A DNA stretch of 64,000 nt from positions 2,179,501 to 2,243,500 of the forward strand of contig NZ_CP127162.1 of assembly GCF_030263935.1 (NCBI RefSeq), given 5' to 3'. This document shows positions 53,500-61,862 of the stretch, piece after piece. The notes under the pieces were generated by a model. The model made no database searches, had not been told where the DNA came from, and worked only from the letters and a program-made list of their open reading frames with translations. Source of the DNA: Paenibacillus polygoni (lineage in GTDB: Bacteria > Bacillota > Bacilli > Paenibacillales > Paenibacillaceae). The stretch's first letter is position 1. Each line of letters opens with the position of its first letter. A program made the translations under genes and the position numbers.

Positions 53500-54867
53500 A
53501 TGGACAGACAGCTTAGTTTTTCAAAAAGTATGACGCTTATTATTTTTATTCTCGCATTATTATTTGTATCCATATTTCTATTAAAAGCAGAGCCGCACAT
53601 CCCGCTTCTCTTCACTACAGTAGGTGCAGCTGTGTTGCTTCGTATATTCGGAGTTTCTTGGGAAAAACTAGAGTCCGCTATAATCCAGGGGATTCAAACG
53701 GCGATTATGCCTATTCTCATACTCTCACTCATTGGTATTCTGATTGCGGTATGGATGATGAGCGGAACGGTGCCGACCATTTTATTCTATGGTATGGATT
53801 ATGTTAAACCTCATTTTTTTGCAGTGAGCGCATTATATATTACCATTATTGTCTCTATGTTTACCGGCAGTTCTTTTACTACGGTGAGCACGGTAGGTGT
53901 TGCTCTGATGGGAATTGCTTTAACGACAGGTATTACACCGACAATTGCAGCAGGGGCCGTTATTTGCGGTGCATGTTTTGGAGATAAAATGTCACCGCTC
54001 TCGGATACGACGAATTTTGCTCCTGCGGTGGCGGGTATTTCTATTTTCACTCATATTCGTAATATGCTGTTTACTACACTGCCTGCACTAATTCTAACAA
54101 CGGTCTTTTTCTTATTTTTACCTATGCCGGCTGCCATTGATCTATCGTCTATTCAAGCAATCAAGTTTGCATTACAAGATGGATTTCATATTCATTGGTT
54201 AACGTTGTTGTCTCCCATTGCCGTGATTGTATGCTCCGTCAAGCGGGTACCGATTCTTCCAACACTTGTGGTTGGGATTGTCAGCGGATTACTTATTACT
54301 GCACTTATTCAACAGCAGACGTCTGTTAGCTTCTGGTTCAGCGTGATGCAGAGTGGTTACGTCAGCTCGATTACGAATGAGACAGTAGCTTCGATCGTGA
54401 ATAGGGGTGGACTTCAGTCGATGATGGGATCTGTATCCCTGATCTTGATCGCCTTATCGCTTGGTGGATTATTACAATACTGCGGTGTAATTGAAGCCTT
54501 TTTCCGGAAGTTGATTCAGCCGCTGAAACGTAAGAGCAATATTGTTCTGATGACGGGAGCCTCCTCCATCGCGGTTAATGGAATGACAGGTGAGCAGTAT
54601 TTGTCTATTCTCTTACCAGGTCAGATGTTCAAGGATGAGTATACTCGCAGGGGGATTCCTGCCAGAACATTGTCGCGAACACTGGAGGATTGCGGGACAC
54701 TAGTTAACCCACTGATTCCTTGGGGGGTTAGCGGAGCCTTTTTCGCAGCAACTTTAGGGGTGCCAGTTATTGAATATGTTCCTTATGCTACATTTTTATG
54801 GCTAAGTCCAATGATTACGTTTGCTTATGTTCTAATTCCCAAGTTGCAGAAACAATCGTTAGAATAG
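53500..54867 (+). CDS. nhaC: Na+/H+ antiporter, NhaC family
   Basis: A 455-residue membrane protein with about 11 hydrophobic segments. The conserved NhaC core is present: MFTGSSFTTVSTVGVALMG, GACFGDKMSPLSDTTNFAP and the late TGEQYLSILLPGQM segment. It exchanges Na+ (or malate/lactate in MleN relatives) for H+ across the cell membrane. AAGGAG lies 8 bases before ATG 53500. Monocistronic with its own terminator. Confidence 0.92.
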   Translation: MDRQLSFSKSMTLIIFILALLFVSIFLLKAEPHIPLLFTTVGAAVLLRIFGVSWEKLESAIIQGIQTAIMPILILSLIGILIAVWMMSGTVPTILFYGMDYVKPHFFAVSALYITIIVSMFTGSSFTTVSTVGVALMGIALTTGITPTIAAGAVICGACFGDKMSPLSDTTNFAPAVAGISIFTHIRNMLFTTLPALILTTVFFLFLPMPAAIDLSSIQAIKFALQDGFHIHWLTLLSPIAVIVCSVKRVPILPTLVVGIVSGLLITALIQQQTSVSFWFSVMQSGYVSSITNETVASIVNRGGLQSMMGSVSLILIALSLGGLLQYCGVIEAFFRKLIQPLKRKSNIVLMTGASSIAVNGMTGEQYLSILLPGQMFKDEYTRRGIPARTLSRTLEDCGTLVNPLIPWGVSGAFFAATLGVPVIEYVPYATFLWLSPMITFAYVLIPKLQKQSLE

Positions 54868-54943
54868 GAATAAGGAATAGGAATGAGTAATAAGAACAGT
54901 GGATGTAAATGTAAATGCGTTTAACTAAATACTTTCTAAGAAG

Positions 54944-54969
54944 AGTCGCGTAGATCGCGACTTTTTTTT
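54944..54969 (+). terminator. rho-independent terminator
   Basis: AGTCGCG-TAGAT-CGCGACT followed by a run of T. Confidence 0.9.
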
Positions 54970-55149
54970 GTATAGCTGGTGGGAAAAAACGATTTTAAAA
55001 TGAATAGTATTTTGTAAAATATTACATAAAAATAAAGGATGTAGTATAATTCGGTATGCTCGTTAATCTGATGAAATACTTTTGCGAAGCGTTGAGATTA
55101 GATTTGTTAGAGGAATCTTATTTACATACATTAAATTCTGGAGGTTATC

Positions 55150-55731
55150 ATGAGAGAAATAGATTACACGGATTATTTTTGGCAGGATGAGAAGGTGAGG
55201 CTGCGAACAATACAGGAAGAAGATTGGGAAAGCAGTTACATTAGTGATTTCGATACGCCTGCTCGTATTTTACTAGAATGTGCTGTGGAGTTACCGCCTA
55301 CCATTGTAGGAGCGAAAAAATTCGTAGAAGATAACGCAAACTTTTCGTCCACAAATGGACGGATTATGTTCACTATTGAAAACCTGGATGGCGATAATAT
55401 TGGCGGTATTAATCTAAACAGTATCAACGAGAGGAACGGGACATTTAGTATAGGGATTGTCATTGATAAAGAGTACCGCGGTAAGGGTTATGGAACGAGC
55501 GCCATGAAAATTCTATTAAAATATGCATTCCTAGAACGAAGACTTAATAAATTTAATGATTATGTTCTTGAAGGAAATGTCGGTTCGGCGCAGATGATGA
55601 GGAAACTCGGTTGTATTCAAGAAGGGGTCCGACGCCAGGTGGTATACGTTAATGGTAAGTACTTAGACTTTATATTGTTCGGGTTAACGAAAGATGAATT
55701 TATTGAAAAACAAAAGGAAGATGGAGCATGA
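55150..55731 (+). CDS. GNAT family N-acetyltransferase
   Basis: A 193-residue RimJ-like acetyltransferase. VRLRTIQEEDW opens the fold; the acetyl-CoA loop is FSIGIVIDKEYRGKGYGTSAM, followed by LEGNVGSAQMMRKLGCIQEG. GGAGG lies before ATG 55150. Its stop overlaps the start of the kinase gene (ATGA), so the pair is co-translated. Confidence 0.87.
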   Translation: MREIDYTDYFWQDEKVRLRTIQEEDWESSYISDFDTPARILLECAVELPPTIVGAKKFVEDNANFSSTNGRIMFTIENLDGDNIGGINLNSINERNGTFSIGIVIDKEYRGKGYGTSAMKILLKYAFLERRLNKFNDYVLEGNVGSAQMMRKLGCIQEGVRRQVVYVNGKYLDFILFGLTKDEFIEKQKEDGA

Positions 55732-56735
55732 ATAACAGGGGGAAGCAAACGCAGACGTATTTTCCAGTTTCTTATTCAACGTTATCTGATACGGCACTAC
55801 GGAAATTTATAGGAATGACTTATGGTCTGAATGATATTACGGAGTTTCGTTATTTGCTTCGCGGGATGAATGATACCTATCTTATGAAAACAACAAAAGT
55901 TAACTATGTGTTTAGAGTTTACAGGGCGGATCGAAGATCTGAGTATTCTGAAGTTGCTTTTGAGATTGAATTGTTAACCTATTTAGATGGGAAAGGGATC
56001 CCGGTATCTCTACCCATAGCTGATCAGAGCGGGAATTTCATTCAAACGCTGAACGCTCTAGAAGGCAACAGATTCGGCGTGCTCTTTTCATTTGTAGAAG
56101 GGACCGAAAGGTCTATTGATGATGAAGAAATAAGTCATCTATTTGGTAAATCAGTAGCTGATATTCATACGAAAACAGATGGTTTTCAGTCTGAATTTAC
56201 GAGACAGCCATTAGACTTGGCGTATCTTATCCACCAATCATTCGTCTCGATCGAACCCTATATGAATCATCGAAGTGTGGATTTTGAGTGGCTTAGAACG
56301 TTTGCCAAACAATTAGAAGAAAGACTGCTTGAATTCCCGCTAGAAGAGTTGGACTGGGGAATCTGTCATGGTGATCTTCACGGAAATACGAATGTAAGCT
56401 TCAAAGAAGATATGTCATACACTCATTATGATTTCGATCTATGTGGATTTGGATGGAGAGCATACGATATTGCGGAATTTCGACTCGCGAGGGAAGTACG
56501 ACTTCGTCATGATCCGGACAAATTAGAGCGACTATGGAATGCATTTATTGAGGGCTATCAATCGGTAAGAAGTCTCAGCGAAAAGGATTTACAGGCAGTA
56601 CCGATGTTTGTGGGAATAAGGCAGCTCTGGTTAATGGGGTTATGTCTAGGAGATTCTCATATTCATGGAAGTATTGATTTTGACGATGATTTTATTAGCG
56701 AGAAACTAGATTTCTTTAAGAACTTGCAAGTTTAA
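55728..56735 (+). CDS. aminoglycoside-phosphotransferase-family kinase
   Basis: A 335-residue APH-like kinase: N-lobe YLLRGMNDTYLMK and VNYVFRVYR, catalytic loop GICHGDLHGNTNV, metal-binding THYDFDLCGFGWRAYDIA. It starts at ATG 55728 within an ATGA overlap with the acetyltransferase. An acetyltransferase and kinase read together recalls modifying-enzyme pairs, but the substrate may be a metabolite such as a homoserine or choline analogue, not a drug. Confidence 0.85.
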   Translation: MNNRGKQTQTYFPVSYSTLSDTALRKFIGMTYGLNDITEFRYLLRGMNDTYLMKTTKVNYVFRVYRADRRSEYSEVAFEIELLTYLDGKGIPVSLPIADQSGNFIQTLNALEGNRFGVLFSFVEGTERSIDDEEISHLFGKSVADIHTKTDGFQSEFTRQPLDLAYLIHQSFVSIEPYMNHRSVDFEWLRTFAKQLEERLLEFPLEELDWGICHGDLHGNTNVSFKEDMSYTHYDFDLCGFGWRAYDIAEFRLAREVRLRHDPDKLERLWNAFIEGYQSVRSLSEKDLQAVPMFVGIRQLWLMGLCLGDSHIHGSIDFDDDFISEKLDFFKNLQV

Positions 56736-56875
56736 AATAAATTTGAATGCGATTACACTGTAAAATGTATTAAGGCAAGAAGCCTGCTTTGTTCGATATT
56801 TGGCTGAAATCAATAATAAAGGCCCATACCTATCCATAGAGGCTAGAAGGTGAATTATACGGAGGAGATAAACTT

Positions 56876-57346
56876 ATGAAGATTAGATCTGTTTCCCTAG
56901 GAATCATTAGAAAAGAAGATCATATTCTGTTTGAAGTTATTCGCTTTCCTGGCATAAGTACAACATTCTATCGACCGATCGGTGGAACAATCGAGTTTGG
57001 AGAAAATAGTAAACAAACATTAATAAGAGAGATTAGGGAAGAAATAAATCAGGAAATTGAAGAGCTACAATTAATCTCTGTCATAGAGAACATTTTTGGT
57101 GTTTTGGATGATAGAGGACATGAAATAGATTTTATTTATGATGTGAATTTGAAAGATAAGACCTTCTATGATCTTGAAGAGGTGGATGGATTAGAAGGAG
57201 ACCAGGCTTATAAAGCTCAATGGAAACCACTACATTTTTTCGAATCGAATTCTGACGTGAAGTTGGTTCCAGATGGGCTGCTAGATTTACTCTCACAACG
57301 AGATAACAACCATATTAGTGTAATTAAGCACGTGAAAACGAACTAA
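56876..57346 (+). CDS. Nudix hydrolase
   Basis: A 156-residue Nudix protein. The box GGTIEFGENSKQTLIREIREEIN keeps the REIREE metal core but has Asn in place of the usual final Gly. GGAGGAG precedes ATG 56876. Substrate unknown. Confidence 0.83.
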   Translation: MKIRSVSLGIIRKEDHILFEVIRFPGISTTFYRPIGGTIEFGENSKQTLIREIREEINQEIEELQLISVIENIFGVLDDRGHEIDFIYDVNLKDKTFYDLEEVDGLEGDQAYKAQWKPLHFFESNSDVKLVPDGLLDLLSQRDNNHISVIKHVKTN

Positions 57347-57445
57347 TGTCGTTGAGAGTAGCAATAGATTCGGCGCGGATCAAGCTGTGCATTATTTGCA
57401 TAAGCTTGAACGTAATTCAAAGCAATTCAAAGGGCGTGAAAACGT

Positions 57446-57964
57446 ATGGTTAGGTTAGTAAAGCCAAATGTAGAATTGGAGAAGGAATATTTATCTTTTT
57501 ATGAAGAGTGGAAGGAATCAGGTGAGGATATGGTTCCATGGGTCATAAGTCAAGATCCAAGTGATTTCCCTAAGATGCTTAGACTATTGTCAAATAATGA
57601 AAGAAGTATGGGCCAACCAGAAGGCAGGGTTCAAAATTCAACTTTTTGGCTGGTTGACAAAAGTAATAAAGTATTAGGGGCGGTAAATATTAGGCATCAA
57701 TTAACACCACATTTGTACAATGCAGGAGGGCATATTGGTTATGGTATTCGCCCGTCTGAAAGATTAAAAGGTTATGCAACCAAACTATTAGAACTATCCT
57801 TAAGTGAAGCTAAGAAAATCGGAATAAAAGAGGTATTAGTTGTCTGTGATGCTGATAATATGGGATCGGAAAGAACCATCATGAAGAATGGTGGGAGAGC
57901 CGATGCAGATTACATAGAAGATGACGGAAATATAATTAAACGATATTGGATTGACATTGTCTAA
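57446..57964 (+). CDS. GNAT family N-acetyltransferase
   Basis: A 172-residue acetyltransferase. The pattern FWLVDKSNKVLGAVNIRHQL, GGHIGYGIRPSERLKGYATKLLEL and VVCDADNMGSERTIMKNGG resembles the YjdJ-type predicted acetyltransferases. AAGGGCGTG lies before ATG 57446. Acceptor unknown. Confidence 0.85.
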   Translation: MVRLVKPNVELEKEYLSFYEEWKESGEDMVPWVISQDPSDFPKMLRLLSNNERSMGQPEGRVQNSTFWLVDKSNKVLGAVNIRHQLTPHLYNAGGHIGYGIRPSERLKGYATKLLELSLSEAKKIGIKEVLVVCDADNMGSERTIMKNGGRADADYIEDDGNIIKRYWIDIV

Positions 57965-58037
57965 CTCGAATAAGCCATAGACATCTAATAAGAGCGATTT
58001 CTTAACATCCTAAAGGGAAGGGAGGATCCAATACATT

Positions 58038-58895
58038 ATGACACCATATAGATTAGAGCAGGCAGATAAAAATAAGTTTGCAGTTCATCAAGTAATCTAT
58101 TCTAACTCTGATATTGAGATGTGGTATGACTGGAATACTCGCCTAAATGACACAAAATTCACAAACCAATGTTTTTGGATCATGCGCGGCGAGGATAGAA
58201 TTGGAGGGGTGATAAAGATGAACGATACGGCAATGTATCCGTTTATGATCCCGCCTTTTTCTGATCGACAACAACTGTGGAACATATTATTAACATGTTG
58301 CCATGATCTAAGGCGTATCAATGGAGTTCTGCAAGAGGATGTAAATATACTGCACTCATATGGTTTTAAAATAAATGTAATTAAGCAGGTTATGTGCTGT
58401 CCGGCTGGTACGCATAAGGAACCGGTACCTCCCAGTGGATTATCCCTGTACTTATTAGATGATTCTTTTGATATAACAAGATTTAGGAATGTAATGAAAG
58501 AAGGATACAGTGGTGGAATAGATTACGAGATCTTTGGTGTTCCAAGTGACGAGAAGATATTAGAGGATATCTCGTATCTTATGCAAGTATACAAACATAG
58601 GAATCTTTCCGTATATGTCGTAGATGAACAAAACAATGAAATTGTGGGACTTTGTATCGCAGGTATCAGTGAAAAAATGCCCTTGGGTTTTGCAGAAATC
58701 GGGGAGTTATGTGTTGTCCCTCAGTATAGGCACAAAGGAATTGCAGAGTACATGCTTAACTACATAAAACAATCAGCTAGTGCGTATACGGAAGTAATAA
58801 AATTATGTGTTACTGTGGGAAATAATGCGGAATTGCTATATAAGAAAACAGGATTCCAGGCAGGACCACGATTTGCAAGGATGACAAAAAGATAA
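58038..58895 (+). CDS. GNAT acetyltransferase, two-part
   Basis: A 285-residue protein. The C-terminal half is a clear GNAT domain (LSVYVVDEQNNEIVGLC, EIGELCVVPQYRHKGIAEYML, CVTVGNNAELLYKKTGF). The N-terminal 135 residues look like a degenerate second acetyltransferase-like fold (WIMRGEDRIGGVIKMN, PFSDRQQLWNILL), as in several tandem GNAT proteins. GGGAGG lies about 13 bases before ATG 58038. Confidence 0.82.
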   Translation: MTPYRLEQADKNKFAVHQVIYSNSDIEMWYDWNTRLNDTKFTNQCFWIMRGEDRIGGVIKMNDTAMYPFMIPPFSDRQQLWNILLTCCHDLRRINGVLQEDVNILHSYGFKINVIKQVMCCPAGTHKEPVPPSGLSLYLLDDSFDITRFRNVMKEGYSGGIDYEIFGVPSDEKILEDISYLMQVYKHRNLSVYVVDEQNNEIVGLCIAGISEKMPLGFAEIGELCVVPQYRHKGIAEYMLNYIKQSASAYTEVIKLCVTVGNNAELLYKKTGFQAGPRFARMTKR

Positions 58896-58953
58896 TGAAT
58901 CGATCTAAAAAAATTATGCGAAACTACTAATCTTTTTAATAGAGAGGTGTGGA

Positions 58954-59469
58954 ATGAAGCTATTTCATTTTAGTGAAAATCCAGATATTAAAATCTTTAA
59001 CCCTCGAACAATTTATGATCAAACAGATGCAAAAGTCTGGACAATTGATAAGTATCATGCTCCCCATTACTATTTTCCAAGGGACTGTCCAAGAGTCTGC
59101 GTTTGGCCTAAAGAAGATACAAAAGAACAAGATATTACTCGGTTTTTTGGAATGTCTCAGGTGAACCGGATGATTGCAATTGAAACAGATTGGTATGATC
59201 GAGTCAGAAAAGGATCTATTTATCGCTACGTTTTTGATTCAGCAGACTTTGAATTAGAAGAAGAAAATGCAGGATATTATGTAGCAAGACGCCCGGTTAT
59301 GCCAATCGATGTTGAAAGAATTGATGACTTGGTCACAGCTATTTTGAATGAAGGGATAGAACTCAGGATCACTCCTTCTTTGATGCCTATGATAAAACAT
59401 GTACTGGAGTCTACAATCAACTTCTCCATGATCCGGATGAGAAATGCAAACAGGAGTAACCGAACATGA
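58954..59469 (+). CDS. DUF6886-like protein
   Basis: A 171-residue soluble protein. The start MKLFHFSENPDIKIFNPR, then AKVWTIDKYHAPHYYFPRDCPRVCVW, matches my memory of the DUF6886 family; the function is unknown. The His/Trp-rich N-terminal half and RYVFDSADFELEEE, RPVMPIDVERID stretches give it an ADP-ribosyl-transferase-like look, which is only an impression. AGAGGTG precedes ATG 58954. It overlaps the following Nudix fragment by 4 bases. Confidence 0.65.
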   Translation: MKLFHFSENPDIKIFNPRTIYDQTDAKVWTIDKYHAPHYYFPRDCPRVCVWPKEDTKEQDITRFFGMSQVNRMIAIETDWYDRVRKGSIYRYVFDSADFELEEENAGYYVARRPVMPIDVERIDDLVTAILNEGIELRITPSLMPMIKHVLESTINFSMIRMRNANRSNRT

Positions 59470-59669
59470 GGATCATCGTGACGGGCGGAGCTATTATAAG
59501 AGACAACGAAGGACGAATATTACTTCAAAAAAGATCGGATTATGGCAAAGAAACATTAAAGCTCGAATTTAAATTTATTGAAGATATTAATATAGAAGAT
59601 ATAAGCACTGTACAAAGACCCGTATTTGAAGATGTAAAGAGAGAAGTAATAACCATACTCAGAACTTAA
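59466..59669 (+). pseudogene. Nudix gene with internal deletion
   Basis: The first 27 residues (VTGGAIIRDNEGRILLQKRSDYGK) are a normal Nudix N-terminus and the last 30 (EDVKREVITILRT) look like a normal C-terminal helix. The Nudix box and the middle of the fold are missing, although the frame is preserved. The product of 67 residues cannot be catalytic. ATG 59466 overlaps the end of the DUF6886-like gene. Confidence 0.75.
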
Positions 59670-59721
59670 ACCTGTAAGTTTAATGGAGAGCTAAGAACCG
59701 TATACGAAAGGACTGGAGAGA

Positions 59722-59967
59722 TTGAAGTATAAAATACTTGTCGCATCAGTCATTGTCCTTTTCTTCATATTCATTTCAATACAATATGTACCCGCATTTT
59801 TTGAAAGTGAAAAATACTATTTATCAATCCAGGAGGGAGAATATTTCATCTCAACCATTCCTTTAATTCACATCGTAGAAAACAGCTTCCCTTCAGGATC
59901 AGTTTGGTATGACACTCAGGGCAATGAAATATTAAGAATGGGTATATCTAATAATGATATCTTATGA
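59722..59967 (+). CDS. small exported or membrane-anchored protein, 81 residues
   Basis: TTG start 59722 with GGAGAG 2 to 5 bases upstream. A hydrophobic N-terminal segment (ILVASVIVLFFIFISIQYV) is followed by about 55 polar residues (YYLSIQEGEYFISTIPL, GSVWYDTQGNEILRMG). No lipobox. No family recognised; it may be a shortened relative of a larger secreted protein. Confidence 0.5.
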   Translation: MKYKILVASVIVLFFIFISIQYVPAFFESEKYYLSIQEGEYFISTIPLIHIVENSFPSGSVWYDTQGNEILRMGISNNDIL

Positions 59968-60031
59968 GAAATTCATCAAGATGATCATCAAGATGACAAA
60001 GCCTGACAAATTATATCTAAGGAGCAAGTTT

Positions 60032-60571
60032 ATGAATATCAAAGTGCAGTTAACCAGTAAAGAGGAATCACACATTATAAAAAATATATATCCTTTATAT
60101 CTCTATGATCTATCAGAACACTATATGAGGTATCCAAATGTTCATGGGATTTATGAAGAGAGTGATGATTTTAAAACACTAAGTGATCAATACGATGTTC
60201 AAAATATTTGGTGGGAAAAACCAGAGAGCTTGTATCCCTATTTAACTTTAGTAGATGATTGTCCAGCGGGATTTATCCTCATTGCTACTTCCCCGTATTG
60301 TGCAGAGAATGTTGATTATTTTGTACATGAGTTCTTTTTACTGCGTCCTTATAGAGGTCGAGGTATCGCGGAACAGGCTGCTACCAAAGTATTTGAGCAA
60401 TTGAAGGGGAGATGGGAGTTGTTCACCAATCCTTCTGAAAGAAACCAAACAGGACAAAGATTTTGGCGAAAGACGGTTTCTAATTATAGTAAAGGCGATT
60501 ATGTTGAGTTAAATGATGATACCTTTGACGGTCGAAAAATAGTATTTCGGTTTAATAATACAGAGAAGTAG
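60032..60571 (+). CDS. GNAT family N-acetyltransferase
   Basis: A 179-residue acetyltransferase. FILIATSPY, VHEFFLLRPYRGRGIAEQA and WELFTNPSERNQTGQRFWRK are typical of the group. ATG 60032 is chosen because AAGGAG lies 7 bases upstream; an in-frame ATG at 59954 overlaps the previous gene. Acceptor unknown. Confidence 0.85.
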   Translation: MNIKVQLTSKEESHIIKNIYPLYLYDLSEHYMRYPNVHGIYEESDDFKTLSDQYDVQNIWWEKPESLYPYLTLVDDCPAGFILIATSPYCAENVDYFVHEFFLLRPYRGRGIAEQAATKVFEQLKGRWELFTNPSERNQTGQRFWRKTVSNYSKGDYVELNDDTFDGRKIVFRFNNTEK

Positions 60572-60610
60572 GTTTTTAAATAGGATTCTCCAAAAGGAGG
60601 AACTCAAATC

Positions 60611-60802
60611 TTGATTGTATTTTTGTTTATTGCTGTTTATATAATGCCAATATTAGGTTTTTTGTTCATAGTCGCACTATTAAGAGCAATCAAAAAAATT
60701 GTGAAAAATAAGTCATATACAGCTGAACTATTTTGGAGTGGGCTTTTATTTGGCATTATTGTGTGGTGTATTGCTATAGTTGCTATATCTAGTGAATTGT
60801 AA
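60611..60802 (+). CDS. small two-helix membrane protein, 63 residues
   Basis: TTG start 60611 with AAAGGAGGAA 7 to 10 bases upstream. Helices at about 3-24 and 41-60 are separated by a basic loop (RAIKKIVKNKSYTAE). No family recognised. Confidence 0.55.
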   Translation: MIVFLFIAVYIMPILGFLFIVALLRAIKKIVKNKSYTAELFWSGLLFGIIVWCIAIVAISSEL

Positions 60803-60873
60803 CAAACACTCCACCTCGAACAGTCATCTTTACCGCAGTGAATCAACTATTCATACAAAAGGAGTTGTTAAAA

Positions 60874-61773
60874 GTGGATCAGAAAGCAGCAGGTATTGCA
60901 GCCAACGAAACACCAGAAGGAACACAGATTATATACGGGGATTTTGCAGGGGGAGAATCTTACTATTCATGCAGTTACCGCCCTGACGTAGTTTATGCCA
61001 AATATGGCGATGTGGAACGAAGACTGCAGATCGTAACGCCCTCCCGAAGCGGATACAAGTTTCCTCTAATCGTATATATACAAGGATCCGCATGGAGAAA
61101 ACAGGATATATATGCTTCCATTCCTAATCTCGTTCAGATGGCGGCTAAGGGATATGTGATTGCCAGTGTAGAAATACGGGACACGGATGTTGCACGTTTT
61201 CCAGCTGCTGTGGAAGATGTGAAATGCGCGATTCGATATATGCGTAAGAATGCAGAGGAGTATGGGATAGATCCGGAAAGCGTAGCGGTATGGGGCGATT
61301 CGTCGGGCGGACATCTTTCCTTAATGACGGGTCTTACGATGGGCGAGTATGATAACGGTCTATACAGTGAGGAGTCAGACGAAGTTAGTGCGGTCATCGA
61401 TTATTATGGGGTTACGGACCTGCTGACTTTAGGAAAATACAATAATATTCTTGATCATGATGCGGCTGATTCTCCGGAAGGCTTGTTCATTGGTGGTAAG
61501 GTACAGGAACATACAGAATTGGCGAAGAAGGCAAGTCCTCTTCATCAAGATCTAGATAAGTCGCTTCCACCGATTCTTATTGTTCATGGAGACAGTGACC
61601 ATGTTGTACATATAAACCAGAGTATAGAGATGTATAAAGCGTTAAAAGAGCATGGACAGAGAGCATTCTTCTATAAAGTAGTAGGCGCAGATCATGGACC
61701 CGGCTTTTGGAATTCACAAGTGCTTGACGTCACGGCGAAATTCTTATCTACTCACTTACATCGACCTCGATGA
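60874..61773 (+). CDS. alpha/beta hydrolase, esterase/lipase (BD-FAE-like)
   Basis: A 299-residue esterase-type hydrolase without signal peptide. Oxyanion region FPLIVYIQGSAWRKQD has Gln in place of the usual first His of HGG. The nucleophile elbow is GDSSGGHLS, the acid region ILIVHGDSDHVV and the catalytic His in GADHGPGFW. It resembles bifunctional acetylxylan/feruloyl-type esterases. GTG 60874 is preferred because AAAAGGAG lies 9 bases before it; GTG 60838 precedes that site. Confidence 0.83.
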   Translation: MDQKAAGIAANETPEGTQIIYGDFAGGESYYSCSYRPDVVYAKYGDVERRLQIVTPSRSGYKFPLIVYIQGSAWRKQDIYASIPNLVQMAAKGYVIASVEIRDTDVARFPAAVEDVKCAIRYMRKNAEEYGIDPESVAVWGDSSGGHLSLMTGLTMGEYDNGLYSEESDEVSAVIDYYGVTDLLTLGKYNNILDHDAADSPEGLFIGGKVQEHTELAKKASPLHQDLDKSLPPILIVHGDSDHVVHINQSIEMYKALKEHGQRAFFYKVVGADHGPGFWNSQVLDVTAKFLSTHLHRPR

Positions 61774-61862
61774 ACAGGGAACGTATGAATTAGAAGAGGT
61801 GCTCACTGTACATGTTAAAATAAGACATCATATCCTGTCGGTAATTTCCAATTATCTTATGA

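Noticed and set aside
55150..61773. Integron cassette array
   Set aside because: No integrase gene and no recurrent attC-like recombination sites between the genes.
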